Shown here in pieces: positions 15,501 through 24,539 of a stretch of 64,000 nt of DNA. The translations under genes were made by a program, and so were the position numbers. A model generated the notes under the pieces. The model worked only from the letters and a program-made list of their open reading frames with translations. It was not told where the DNA came from and did not search any database. How positions within the stretch are numbered: the first letter of the stretch is position 1; every line of letters begins with the position of its first letter. Origin of the DNA: QWHO01 sp039809865 (GTDB lineage: Bacteria; Vulcanimicrobiota; Xenobia; Xenobiales; QWHO01); the NCBI GenBank assembly GCA_039809865.1, contig JBDHVW010000033.1, forward strand, positions 1-64,000, in the 5' to 3' direction.

Positions 15501-17516
15501 TTAAAGCAGATCCTGGGGATCGGGATCGACGCTCCATTGCACGTCGGATCGCAAACGCGATCGACCGCTCCTGTCGTCGCTGGTTCTTTGAGCGAACAAG
15601 CTTCGGGCCCCTTGAACGAGTTCCTGCACTTTGGCAGTTCGCCCCAAGAGGTGCCAGCGCCAGCGCCCACGCACTTTTTCGAGCGGACAGGGGGCGGGTC
15701 CGAGCCACTCGACACCCGTCACCCGGCGTTCGAGAAGTCGAGTCACGGCGAGCGCTTCCGCCTCCACCGCAGCCTCATCGGTGCCGGTCACAACCAGGCG
15801 CGCCAACCGGCAGAAGGGCGGATAGCCCACCTGGCGGCGCAACGCCAGCTCTTGCTCATAGAAGCCCGCATAGTCGTGGCGTGCCGCGGCCTGCAGGCAG
15901 GGATTGTCGGGGTCCAGCGTCTGGACCAGCACCTGTCCTTCGAGCGCGCCGCGTCCGGCCCGCCCTGCCACCTGCGTGATCAGCTGAAAGGTTCGCTCGG
16001 CCGAGCGGAAATCGGGCAGGTTCAGCCCCCCGTCGGCGTTGATCACCCCGACCAGCGTCACGTCGGGAAAGTCCAACCCTTTGGCCACCATCTGAGTGCC
16101 CAGCAGCACCATCGCCTCTTTGCGGGCAAAGCGGCCCAGAATCTCGGCGTGGCCGCCCGCGCTGCCCGTGGTGTCCCGATCCATGCGCGCGATTTCGACG
16201 CCGGGCAAGACCCGGGCGAGCTCGGACTCGAGCTTCTCGGTCCCGCCCCCGCGGTAGCTCAGCTCGGCCGAGGCGCAAGCCTGACAGGTATCGGGCGGGC
16301 GAGCCACGTGCCCGCAGTAGTGGCAGCGCAGCTGCTGGGCCGCCCGGTGGTACGTGAGCGAGATGCTGCAGTCCTGGCACTTGTGCACGTGACCACAGAG
16401 CCCGCACTGGAGGTAGTTCGAGAACCCCCGCCGGTTCAACAGCAGCACCACCTGCTCGCCCCGGGCCACCGTGGCGCGCATGCGCTCCACCAGGGGATGC
16501 GACAGCATCTGGCGAGGGCGCTGGCGCATGTCCACCAGCTCCACCGGCGGCGGCTGGCGCCCCGTCACGCGCGCCGACAGCTCCACCAGCTTGTAGTAGC
16601 CGGTCTGAGCCAGGTAGAAGCTCTCCAGGCTGGGCGTGGCGCTGCCCACCACCACGGCCGCGCCCGTCTGGGCGGCCCGGCGAGCCGCCACCTGGCGCGC
16701 GTGATAGCGCGGGGTCTGATCTTGCTTGTAGGAGTGGTCGTGCTCCTCGTCCAGAATGAGCAGCCCCAGGTTCTCGAGCGGCGCGAACACGGCCGAACGC
16801 GTGCCCAGGGCGACCGAGAGCTCGCCCCGGCGCAGCTTCCACCACTCCTCACGGCGCTCGGCGGCCGTCAGGCCCGAGTGCAGCACGCCCACCTGGTCGC
16901 CCAGGCGTCCCCGGTAACGCTCCACGGCCTGGGGGGTCAGGGCGACCTCGGGCACCATCACGATGGCCTGCCGGCCCTGGGCCAGGACCGCCTCCACGGC
17001 GTGCAGGTAGACCTCGGTCTTGCCGCTGCCGGTCACTCCGTGGAGCAAGACCTTCTGGCCGGGCGCGATGGCCTCCACGGCGGCGCGCTGCTCGGGCAGC
17101 AGGGGCGGCGCGGGATAGGCGATGCCCTGCGGCACGGTGCGCTTGCGGGGACCGCGCGGCTTGCCAGGACGCTGCACGCTGGCCAGGACCGGTCCGGGCA
17201 CGACGCAAAACAGGGTGTCGCGCCAGGTGGAGCCATAGTAGGCCACCATCCAGTCGACCAGGGTCAGCATGTTGCGCCCGAAGAACGGCTCGGACTCGAG
17301 CAGCCGGACGATGTCTCGCACGCGGTCCGGCTCGCAGCCGGGATCGGTGGTAAGCTCCAGGACGACACCCGTCAGGGCCTGGTTGCGGAAAGGAACTTCC
17401 ACCAGGCTTCCGGCGACCACCTGACCGGCCAGGGCTGCCGGAACCCGGTAGGTGAACGGCCGGTCCAGGCTGCGGGTGGCTTTGTCGACGATGACGCTGG
17501 CGTAGGTCGCCGTCAA
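15501..17516 (-). CDS. priA: Primosomal protein N' (replication restart helicase)
   Basis: PriA recognises stalled forks and reloads the replicative helicase. TTG at 17516 is the best start, giving 671 residues; the frame stays open far upstream but is covered by the SPOR gene. Visible parts are the N-terminal fork-binding domain (residues about 5-100), Walker A GVTGSGKTE near residue 160, Walker B DEEH, helicase motif GSATPSLES, the zinc region with CGLC, CQDC, CHYC and CQAC knuckles, and motif VAGRAGRG. The end, VDPDPQDLL, matches the typical C-terminus. No ribosome binding site is seen, so translation is probably coupled to the gene before it. Confidence 0.93.
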   Translation of the reverse strand: MTATYASVIVDKATRSLDRPFTYRVPAALAGQVVAGSLVEVPFRNQALTGVVLELTTDPGCEPDRVRDIVRLLESEPFFGRNMLTLVDWMVAYYGSTWRDTLFCVVPGPVLASVQRPGKPRGPRKRTVPQGIAYPAPPLLPEQRAAVEAIAPGQKVLLHGVTGSGKTEVYLHAVEAVLAQGRQAIVMVPEVALTPQAVERYRGRLGDQVGVLHSGLTAAERREEWWKLRRGELSVALGTRSAVFAPLENLGLLILDEEHDHSYKQDQTPRYHARQVAARRAAQTGAAVVVGSATPSLESFYLAQTGYYKLVELSARVTGRQPPPVELVDMRQRPRQMLSHPLVERMRATVARGEQVVLLLNRRGFSNYLQCGLCGHVHKCQDCSISLTYHRAAQQLRCHYCGHVARPPDTCQACASAELSYRGGGTEKLESELARVLPGVEIARMDRDTTGSAGGHAEILGRFARKEAMVLLGTQMVAKGLDFPDVTLVGVINADGGLNLPDFRSAERTFQLITQVAGRAGRGALEGQVLVQTLDPDNPCLQAAARHDYAGFYEQELALRRQVGYPPFCRLARLVVTGTDEAAVEAEALAVTRLLERRVTGVEWLGPAPCPLEKVRGRWRWHLLGRTAKVQELVQGARSLFAQRTSDDRSGRSRLRSDVQWSVDPDPQDLL

Positions 17517-17539
17517 AGGCGGGTGCCCGGCGCCGGCAA

Positions 17540-18262
17540 TCAGTCCTCCACGAGGAAAGCCTGCTGGAAGCCCTGCGACTTCAGCGAGTCGATGGCCGTC
17601 AGCGCCTCCTGCTTGCTGGTGAAGGGACCGATCAGCACTTTGAATGACTGGGCCCCGCCCTCGTCCACCGAGACGATGGTCGCCACGTGACCGCTCTCGC
17701 GTAGTTTGGCCTGCAGGTCCTCGGCGTTGCGACGCTGGCTGAACACGCCCAGCTGGATCTTGTAGCTGCCACTGGTGTCCGGCGAGGCGCTGGGCGTGGG
17801 CGAAGCGGTCGCGCTGGGGCTGGCCGTGGGCGTGCCCGTGGCCAGCTCGACGTTGAGCATCTCCTGACAGCGGTCCACCAGCTCGTCGGCCGAGCGGGTC
17901 GGATTGACCAGCCGGTCGATGCGGTAGACGACCTTGCGCGGCACCTTCTTCTCGAGACGCACGATGCCCACGAACAGCAAGTCCTCGGCCAGGATGTTGA
18001 GCTTTTGCTCGCAGTACGCGCGCTCTTTCTTCTTGTCGAAGTGATACGAGAAGATGGGCGGCCGCTTGTCGGCCGGCCAGCGGCTCAGCTTGCGCCCGAT
18101 CTCGGGGATCAGGGTCTTCTCGAGCCGCAGCATCTCGGCGCTGGACTCGTTGCCTACGATCAGGATGGCCAGGTCCTCCGAAGGAGCTTCCTGAGCCCGC
18201 AGGCCCAAGAGCGAGCCCACCACCAGCGCTACCACGAGCGCAACCTGCAACCATCTGAACAC
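17540..18262 (-). CDS. Secreted SPOR-domain protein
   Basis: GTG at 18262 has GGGAGG seven to ten bases upstream. The 240-residue protein has a signal peptide (MFRWLQVALVVALVVGSLLG, cut near ALRAQ), a mixed alpha/beta domain (residues about 25-140), a Thr/Ser/Pro linker (residues about 143-167) and a C-terminal SPOR domain (SYKIQLGVFSQRRNAEDLQA to the end). SPOR domains bind denuded septal peptidoglycan, so a role at the division site or in wall remodelling is likely. The gene lies between the Ser/Thr kinase and priA, with the priA start only 23 bases after its stop. Confidence 0.85.
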   Translation of the reverse strand: MFRWLQVALVVALVVGSLLGLRAQEAPSEDLAILIVGNESSAEMLRLEKTLIPEIGRKLSRWPADKRPPIFSYHFDKKKERAYCEQKLNILAEDLLFVGIVRLEKKVPRKVVYRIDRLVNPTRSADELVDRCQEMLNVELATGTPTASPSATASPTPSASPDTSGSYKIQLGVFSQRRNAEDLQAKLRESGHVATIVSVDEGGAQSFKVLIGPFTSKQEALTAIDSLKSQGFQQAFLVED

Positions 18263-18361
18263 GAGAGTCCTCCCAAGGCCAAATAAAGGCGCCGACAGGT
18301 TCTGTCATCCGGATGAAAATCCTTCGTCGCACGGGGGATTCAACCGGTCTGAGGTCGGTTA

Positions 18362-18389
18362 GTTGCGGGTTGGCAGTTGGCAGTTAGCT
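18362..18389. repeat. Heptameric tandem repeat (about four units)
   Basis: Four seven-base units GTTGCGG, GTTGGCA, GTTGGCA and GTTAGCT run head to tail between the SPOR gene and the end of the kinase gene. With flanking sequence the locus can form a GGTTGGC/GCCAACC hairpin. It resembles the short tandemly repeated heptamers known from cyanobacteria. Confidence 0.6.
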
Positions 18390-18405
18390 GGAAACCGCCA
18401 ACCTC

Positions 18406-21400
18406 TCAGTAAGCCGCCAACTGACGCTCGAGGCGCGTCAGGTAATCTTTCAAGCGGGGCAGCTCCTTCTCGGGAGCGCGCTCCATCGACTGGCGCAGCG
18501 TCTTGAGGGCGTCTGGGATGTTGCCCAGCTTTTCGCAGGTCTGGGCCAGATCGCGCAGGATCTGCCAGTCGTTGGGGTTGGCCTCCAGGGCCCGGCGGAA
18601 GATGTGGGCGGCCTGGCCGTGGCTGCCCACGCGCACGTGGACGCGGCCCTCCATCCAGTAGAAATAGGAGGCGCGCTCGGGGAAGATGCCGGCGGCGCGC
18701 CGGAAGGTCTCGATCGCCTCCTCGGGCTGGTCGCTCTTGCGTTGCCAGCGACCCAGACGCTCGTAGAGGTCGGGGCGCCGCGGGGCGTACTGAATGGCCT
18801 GGCGATAGATCTCGGCCGCCTCCGTCATGCGGTTCTCCGAGCCCGCCACATCGGCCAGAGTGGCCAGAAAGTCCGCGTTGCGAGGCTCGCCCTTGAGCGC
18901 CCGCAGCACCAGCTCGCGGGCTTTGGGCAGGTCGTTGCGGGCCAGGGCGACCTTGCCCAGGCCGTGAGCCGCCTTCGAGTCGCGCGGGTCGCGCTGAAGC
19001 GCGGCCTGAAACACCTCGGCCGCGCGCGCGGGCTGGTGGGAGGCGAGATAGCTCATGCCCATCTCGACGTAAGCCTCGCTCATCAAACGGGTATCTTCGA
19101 GCACTCCCAGCTTGGACCCCAGCTTGCGGAACGAGGCCACCGCGTCGTGATGGCGTCCCGCCTGGGCGTAGGCTCGGGCCAGGTAGAGGTGCATGAGGTG
19201 CAGGCTCGGATCGAGGTCCAGCGCTTTCTGGTAGCTCGAGATGGCCATGTTGGAAAGACCCTGGCGGGCCAGCGCCTGACCCAGCATGCCGTGCGCTTGC
19301 GGATCGCCCGGGCGCCGGGAGAGCGCCAGCTTCAGACAAGCGACCGCGGACTCGTTGTCGCCCAGCTCGAACTTGAGCATGCCCATGGCCTTGGGGTAGT
19401 CGGGATTCATGCCGTCCAGCATGTGCGCCTTGCGCAGCTCCTCGGCGGCCATGTCGTACTTCTTGGCGCAGTAGTAAGCCATCGCGAGGTCCTCGCGATA
19501 CTCCGGGTCGACCTTGTGCAGCTCGACGGCGCGCTGGTACTCCTCGATCGAGCGCTCGGTGTAGTTCTTCTTGAGATAGAGCTTGCCCAGCCGGTTGTGC
19601 ATGTCGGCCGAGGCCGGATCGAGCCGAACGACTTCCTCGAAATGGGCCAGGGCGCGGTCGAGGTCCTGCGAGTGCAGGTACAGCTCGCCCAGACGACGAT
19701 GGATCTGCAGATCTTCCGGGTGGAACTCGAGCGCGCGCTCCAGCTCGCTCACCGCCTGGCCGACGTTGCCGCGGCGCTCGTAGACGGCCGCCAGACGCAC
19801 GCGGGCGTCGCGGTTGCCCTTGTCGAGGTCGAGAGCCTTGGCCAGCACCTGCTCGGCCTGCTGCTCGTGCCCCTGGGCCTGGTAGAGCGCGCCCAGGTCG
19901 GCGTAGAGGCCGGAATTGTTCTGATTGTGAGTGATGGCCTGCCGCAGCGTCTGCTGCGCCCGGTCGGGACGCCGACCCTTGAGGTACAGACGAGCCAGCA
20001 GCGAGGCCGTGTGGGCGTCCTCCGGATCTCCTTCGCAAGCCATCTCGAGGTAAGGGATGGCCTCCTCGGGACGCTCGCCACCGGCCAGCATCAGGCCGTA
20101 CTGGCGATTGGCCTGCAGGTTGCGCTGATCGACCCGCAGCACTTTGCGGTACTGGTCCACCGCCTCGGCCACGCGGCCCTGCTCCTGCAAGAGGAAGGCC
20201 AGGCGACAGCGCGAGTCGGCATCGCCCGGGGTACGGCGCAGAACCTCTTGCAGGCAGGCCAGCACCTCGCCGAACTGCCCCTGGCGCTGGAACAGGTCGG
20301 CCAGAGCCAGGTGCGACTGCGGATCGTTGGGCGCGAGCAGGTCGACGGCACGCTGCAAGGCGGTGCGGGCGGCGTCGAAATCGCCCAGCTCGATGAGCGC
20401 TTTGCCCAGGTGCAGGTGCGCCTCGCCCAGCGCGTCGTTGCGCGAGAGCGCCTGCTGGAGGTCGTAGACGGCCTGCTGCCAGCGACCTTGCTCCATGGCC
20501 TTCAGGCCCGAGGCCAGGTGCGCCTTCGCTTCCTGGTCGATACGGAAGTAGGAGCTCTGCTGCAGCTCCATGCCGCAGGTGTCGCAGGATTGCTGGCCCT
20601 TGGCGTTCTCGGACCCGCAGCGCGTGCAGACGACCGTATCGAAGGCCGCGGGGGGAATCTCGACCGGCTTGGGCGGCTCGACCTTCTGGTAGAGCGGCCC
20701 CTGGTTCTCCTTGGCCTCGAGCAGCCAGGAGTCGGAAGCCACCGCGGGAGCCTGGCCGAACTTGATCAGGGGCGGCATGTAGTTGAGCGGATTGTCCGAC
20801 TCGGCAATCGGAGCCGGATTGTTCGTGGGCTCGACCGAGCGGAAGTCGAGCGGCCGCGACAGGGGCGGGGCTCCGTCGGCAAAGGTGACCCCGGCAGGCG
20901 GCGTCCAGGGCGCCGCCGTGGGCTCGGAGCGCTGGGGCTCGGGCGTCTTCGGCGGGGGCGCGGCCGGCGCGGCGGGCGGCGCGGAGGCGCCCTTCAAGAA
21001 CAGCTCGATCTCGGCGGCCATCTCGTCGACGCTATCGTAACGTTGCTCGGGCGCCTTCCGCAGGCAGCGCCCGATCATCATCTCGAGCGCCGGCGCCACA
21101 TCGGGCACGAACTCGCGCGGCGACTTGGGCGGACTGTCGATGACCTTGCGGATCATCTCGACCGGGTGGGACGCCATGATCGGCAGCTCGCCCGTCACCA
21201 GCTCGAACAGGATGACCCCAAGCGAGTAGATGTCGGTGCGGTGGTCCGCCGGAGCGCCGTTGGCCTGCTCGGGCGAGAGGTAGGCCGGAGTGCCCATCAT
21301 CTGGCCGGCGTCGGTCAGCGAATGGCTGTCCTCGAAGAAAGCCAGGCCGAAGTCCATCACCTTCACCAGCCCGTCGGGCGTGACCATCACGTTGTCGGGC

Positions 21401-21870
21401 TTGAGATCGCGGTGCACGACCCCGCGCGAATGGGCGAAGCGAATGCCCTCCAGGACCTGCAGGAACAGCTTGAGCCGCTTCTCGAGCTCGGCCGCGTCCT
21501 TGGGAGCGCCGACCATGAACTCGGTCAAGGTGCGCCCCGCCACGAACTCCATCACGATGAAATGCACCGTGATCGGCTTTCCCAGGTAGGTCTCGTTCTG
21601 TTGCTCGATGGTGTGGATGCGCACGATGTGCGGGCTATCCAGCTTGGCGGCGGTGCGCGCCTCGCGCAGGAAACGGTCGACGGCCTTCTCGCCCAGCTTG
21701 CCGGGGTGGAGCGTCTTGATCGCCACTGAGCGCTCCAGCAGCGGGTCGTGGCCGTGATAGACGATACCCATGCCGCCCTGCCCGAGCTGGTCGATCACCT
21801 GATAACGGCCGTAATAAAGGTCAGACACGGGAAGGATCATTTCCAGCACCGCACGCCATGTCCCTTTCAT
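18406..21870 (-). CDS. PknB-type Ser/Thr kinase with zinc ribbon and long TPR array
   Basis: Starting at ATG 21870 the protein has 1154 residues. Residues about 20-285 are a complete eukaryotic-type kinase: GQGGMG loop (31-35), Lys52 (VAIKTL), HRDLKPDN with D155, DFG in KVMDFGLA, and APE-like SPEQA. A Pro/Ala-rich linker follows, then a CxxC-x(10)-CxxC zinc ribbon near residues 412-430 (CTRCG, CDTCG), and from about residue 460 to the end some twenty TPR units. No membrane helix is visible, so unlike PknB it appears cytosolic, with the TPRs probably presenting partners or substrates. An alternative start is ATG 21840. The FHA protein at 5.5 kb is a candidate reader. Confidence 0.93.
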   Translation of the reverse strand: MKGTWRAVLEMILPVSDLYYGRYQVIDQLGQGGMGIVYHGHDPLLERSVAIKTLHPGKLGEKAVDRFLREARTAAKLDSPHIVRIHTIEQQNETYLGKPITVHFIVMEFVAGRTLTEFMVGAPKDAAELEKRLKLFLQVLEGIRFAHSRGVVHRDLKPDNVMVTPDGLVKVMDFGLAFFEDSHSLTDAGQMMGTPAYLSPEQANGAPADHRTDIYSLGVILFELVTGELPIMASHPVEMIRKVIDSPPKSPREFVPDVAPALEMMIGRCLRKAPEQRYDSVDEMAAEIELFLKGASAPPAAPAAPPPKTPEPQRSEPTAAPWTPPAGVTFADGAPPLSRPLDFRSVEPTNNPAPIAESDNPLNYMPPLIKFGQAPAVASDSWLLEAKENQGPLYQKVEPPKPVEIPPAAFDTVVCTRCGSENAKGQQSCDTCGMELQQSSYFRIDQEAKAHLASGLKAMEQGRWQQAVYDLQQALSRNDALGEAHLHLGKALIELGDFDAARTALQRAVDLLAPNDPQSHLALADLFQRQGQFGEVLACLQEVLRRTPGDADSRCRLAFLLQEQGRVAEAVDQYRKVLRVDQRNLQANRQYGLMLAGGERPEEAIPYLEMACEGDPEDAHTASLLARLYLKGRRPDRAQQTLRQAITHNQNNSGLYADLGALYQAQGHEQQAEQVLAKALDLDKGNRDARVRLAAVYERRGNVGQAVSELERALEFHPEDLQIHRRLGELYLHSQDLDRALAHFEEVVRLDPASADMHNRLGKLYLKKNYTERSIEEYQRAVELHKVDPEYREDLAMAYYCAKKYDMAAEELRKAHMLDGMNPDYPKAMGMLKFELGDNESAVACLKLALSRRPGDPQAHGMLGQALARQGLSNMAISSYQKALDLDPSLHLMHLYLARAYAQAGRHHDAVASFRKLGSKLGVLEDTRLMSEAYVEMGMSYLASHQPARAAEVFQAALQRDPRDSKAAHGLGKVALARNDLPKARELVLRALKGEPRNADFLATLADVAGSENRMTEAAEIYRQAIQYAPRRPDLYERLGRWQRKSDQPEEAIETFRRAAGIFPERASYFYWMEGRVHVRVGSHGQAAHIFRRALEANPNDWQILRDLAQTCEKLGNIPDALKTLRQSMERAPEKELPRLKDYLTRLERQLAAY

Positions 21871-21895
21871 CACGCCCCCACCGTCCCCGGTCAAC

Positions 21896-21921
21896 AAAAA
21901 AAGCGCGGCGAACCGCGCTTT
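21896..21921 (-). terminator. Rho-independent terminator of metK
   Basis: On the minus strand a 9-bp stem AAAGCGCGG/CCGCGCTTT closes a TTCG tetraloop and is followed by a run of seven T. It lies 54 bases after the metK stop and separates metK from the kinase gene. Confidence 0.92.
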
Positions 21922-21975
21922 CCTCGAGGGCTCCGGGAATTTCTCCGGTCTCCCGTCTACCGTTTCCGTCTGAGA

Positions 21976-23211
21976 TCAGGCGGGCACTTTGCCGTTCAGG
22001 GCGGCCGCAGCCTTCTTCAAAACCTCCGCCTTGTCGGTACGCTCCCAGGGCAGGTCCAGCTCGGGGCGACCGAAGTGGCCGTAAGCCGCGACCGCCGTGT
22101 ACTGGGGCTTGCGCAGCTCCAGGTGGCGGATGATGGCGCCGGGACGGAGGTCGAAATGCTCGGCCACCAGGGCGCTGATCTTGTCCGGGTCGATGGTGTT
22201 GGTGCCGTAGGTCTCCACCGCGATGCTGACCGGCTGGGCCATGCCGATGGCGTAGCTCAGAGCCACCTCGCAGCGTGAGGCCAGGCCTGCCGCCACGATG
22301 TTCTTGGCCACCCAGCGGGCCGCGTAGTTGGCCGAGCGGTCCACCTTGGTGGCGTCCTTGCCCGAGAACGCGCCGCCGCCGTGACGGGCCATGCCGCCGT
22401 AGGTGTCGACGATGATCTTGCGGCCGGTCAGACCGGTGTCGGCCTCGGGGCCACCCACCACGAAGTTGCCGCTCGGGTTGACGAGAATGCGCGGATAGAC
22501 GATCTCGCCCTTCTCGAGCTTGAGATACTTGGGATCCACGACCGGCTTGATGACATACTCGATCAGGTCCTTGCGGATCTGCTCCTGGCTCACCTCGGGG
22601 TCGTGCTGGGTCGAGATCAAGATCGTCTCTACATCCTTCGGCTCGCCGCTCTCGTACTTGACGGTGACCTGGGTCTTGCCGTCCGGGCGCAGATAGAGCA
22701 GGGTGCCGTCCTTACGAACCTGGGCCAGCTTCTGGGCCAGGCGCTGCGACAGCTGGATGGCGAGCGGCATGAGCTCGGGCGTCTCCTTACAGGCGTAGCC
22801 GAACATCAGACCCTGGTCGCCGGCGCCGAGCGCATCCTCTTCGTTCTTGCTCCCGCCGCCGCGCACTTCGATGGCTTTATCCACGCCAGCCGCGATATCG
22901 GGGGACTGGCCGTCCACCGAGAGGAGCACCGCGCAGCTCTTGGCGTCGATGCCGTAGGCGGGGTTGGTGTAGCCGATGTGCGTCAGCATCTGGCGCACGA
23001 TACGCTGCAGATCGATGTGGTTGGCCTTCGAGGTGATCTGCCCGGCGACGTGCACGCACCCGGTGTGGATGAACGTCTCGCAGGCGACGCGAGAATACGG
23101 ATCCTCTTTCAGAAACGCATCCAGGATGGCGTCCGAGATCTGATCGGCCACTTTGTCCGGGTGTCCCTCGGTAACCGATTCCGAGGTGAACAGATGGTAT
23201 TGCTGGTTCAT
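21976..23211 (-). CDS. metK: S-adenosylmethionine synthetase
   Basis: MetK makes SAM from methionine and ATP. The 411 residues cover the whole family: ESVTEGHPDK (residues 11-20), GAGDQGLMFGYA, the phosphate loop GGGAFSGKDATKVDRS, and the C-terminal domain. It starts at ATG 23211 with AGGAGG and a seven-base spacing. The gene has its own promoter, a leader of about 95 bases and a terminator, so it is a single-gene transcript. The leader is partly self-complementary, but I cannot match it to a known SAM riboswitch. Confidence 0.97.
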   Translation of the reverse strand: MNQQYHLFTSESVTEGHPDKVADQISDAILDAFLKEDPYSRVACETFIHTGCVHVAGQITSKANHIDLQRIVRQMLTHIGYTNPAYGIDAKSCAVLLSVDGQSPDIAAGVDKAIEVRGGGSKNEEDALGAGDQGLMFGYACKETPELMPLAIQLSQRLAQKLAQVRKDGTLLYLRPDGKTQVTVKYESGEPKDVETILISTQHDPEVSQEQIRKDLIEYVIKPVVDPKYLKLEKGEIVYPRILVNPSGNFVVGGPEADTGLTGRKIIVDTYGGMARHGGGAFSGKDATKVDRSANYAARWVAKNIVAAGLASRCEVALSYAIGMAQPVSIAVETYGTNTIDPDKISALVAEHFDLRPGAIIRHLELRKPQYTAVAAYGHFGRPELDLPWERTDKAEVLKKAAAALNGKVPA

Positions 23212-23311
23212 TCTTTAACCTCCTGAGTGCGGAGACATACTTCGCTTGATGATGTGGTGCACTACGCTCGCCTGACGGCTCACTGCGCGCTACGCTTGCA
23301 TAATGCCCAAG

Positions 23312-23339
23312 AATCTAACACCTGGGCCGGGCTTGTCAA
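23312..23339 (-). promoter_or_regulatory. metK promoter
   Basis: On the minus strand a perfect -35 box TTGACA (23339-23334), a 16-base spacer and a -10 box TAGATT (23317-23312) predict a transcription start near 23305. The -35 box begins only 11 bases after the T tract of an upstream terminator. Confidence 0.65.
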
Positions 23340-23349
23340 GGCGCCGCAT

Positions 23350-23383
23350 AAAAATGCGGAGGCGAGGTCAGTACCTCGCCTCC
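23350..23383 (-). terminator. Strong terminator without an assigned gene
   Basis: An 11-bp stem GGAGGCGAGGT/ACCTCGCCTCC with a four-base loop (stem arms 23358-23368 and 23373-23383) is followed on the minus strand by GCATTTTT. It stops transcription arriving from the ORF-free stretch upstream and insulates the metK promoter. Confidence 0.8.
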
Positions 23384-23560
23384 GGCGGTCAAGCTTTGCT
23401 CTAGCAAGTTTAGACTCGGGAGACCGAAAACCTGCTGGCGCAGCCAAACTTCCGGAAAGCCTTGTAAGGCCGGGAAGTGTGTTAGGCTACGAAGCGGAAA
23501 ATCCTGCACGCTCTGGCCTGGAATGTCGATCGCGCGCTGTGTGGCCCTGTTCGCCTAGTC
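23350..23560 (-). ncRNA. Candidate small structured RNA upstream of metK
   Basis: No ORF covers this stretch, yet it ends in a strong terminator for minus-strand transcription. Within it, on the minus strand, a long imperfect hairpin can form: AGCC and ACTTCC pair with GGAAGT and GGCT around an inner stem GCCTT/AAGGC. This is a prediction from pairing alone; promoter elements are weak (TATCTT near 23572). A 6S-like RNA is one possibility, untested. Confidence 0.35.
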
Positions 23561-23650
23561 CGAAGATACCACGAGGTCAGGGGGAGAATCGTGCAGAGGG
23601 AACCGTTCGTCCTTTCGCGTAATATCCACGACGAACCCCTGATCTGACTC

Positions 23651-24523
23651 ATGCCAATCTCTATCACGAACATGTCGGGACCGTGGGACAGCGCCGCCAG
23701 GCAGTCCGGGCCCATGTCCAATCCTCCCGGGACGGCCCCGGGCGAAGATCCTTCCCCCCACACGGTCAACAAATACTCCTGGTTCGCCGAGGTCTACGAC
23801 GTCTTCGGCTCGGAAGATTTTTGCCTTTCGATGACCGAGTATCTCAACGAGGCCGCCGAGCGTTACGGTCTCGAGTCCGGCATCCGCTGCCTCGACGTGG
23901 CTTGCGGCACGGGGGTCATCACCACCGAGCTGGCCAAGCTGGGCTACGAGATGACCGGTCTCGATCGCTCGCGCCAGATGCTGGCTTACGCCAAGATGCG
24001 GGCCTCCGAGGCCGGGTTCGATGTCCCCTTCATCGAGCAGGACATGCGCTACTTCTCGGTCAGCGAGCCGTTTCCGTGGATCATCTGCACGCATGACAGC
24101 CTGGACCACCTCATCGAGGAAGTCCACCTCAACATGGCCTTCCAGCAGATCTCCGAAGCCCTGGCGCCGGGCGGCTTCTTCATGTTCGACATGAACTGCT
24201 GGGAAGGCATCCGCCACCTCAACGGCAAGACCGTTTTCGTCGAGGCCGACGATCGCGCGGCGGCTTATTATCTCGAGTCCAAAGACTCGCGGCTGAAGAC
24301 CAGCATCGTGATCTTCATCCGCAAGCCCGACACGGACCTCTACCAGAGGTTCGAGGAAACTCTCTTCCAGCGCTGTTACAGCGACGAGCAGGTGATCGCG
24401 GCCCTGGATCGTTACGGGCTGGCGGTTCGCGAGCGCATCGCCGTGCAGCACCTGAAAGGCCATCTCTTCAAGCAGCTCTGGATCTGCCAGAGCACGCACC
24501 TCCCCGTCCCGGACGTGCTCTAG
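23651..24523 (+). CDS. Class I SAM-dependent methyltransferase
   Basis: This protein of up to 290 residues carries the Rossmann-type methyltransferase core: motif I CLDVACGTGVITTEL, the acidic end of strand 2 (MTGLDRSRQML), motif II/III (IICTHDSLDHL) and the later strand PGGFFMFDMN. The N-terminal 40 residues are low complexity; the true start could be ATG 23714, which begins MSNPPGTAPG. No ribosome binding site is visible. The substrate cannot be told; the overall pattern is that of small-molecule methyltransferases. It diverges from the metK side and converges with the pilT-like gene. Confidence 0.85.
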   Translation: MPISITNMSGPWDSAARQSGPMSNPPGTAPGEDPSPHTVNKYSWFAEVYDVFGSEDFCLSMTEYLNEAAERYGLESGIRCLDVACGTGVITTELAKLGYEMTGLDRSRQMLAYAKMRASEAGFDVPFIEQDMRYFSVSEPFPWIICTHDSLDHLIEEVHLNMAFQQISEALAPGGFFMFDMNCWEGIRHLNGKTVFVEADDRAAAYYLESKDSRLKTSIVIFIRKPDTDLYQRFEETLFQRCYSDEQVIAALDRYGLAVRERIAVQHLKGHLFKQLWICQSTHLPVPDVL

Positions 24524-24539
24524 AACTCGGGCGAAGCCC

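Noticed and set aside
18604..21729. Plus-strand open frame of over 1000 codons opposite the Ser/Thr kinase
   Set aside because: It mirrors the TPR array codon by codon and has no domain of its own; the minus frame carries all kinase and TPR motifs.
23212..23311. SAM riboswitch upstream of metK
   Set aside because: The leader does not show the conserved core of SAM-I, SAM-II, SAM-IV or SAH motifs as far as can be judged by eye.
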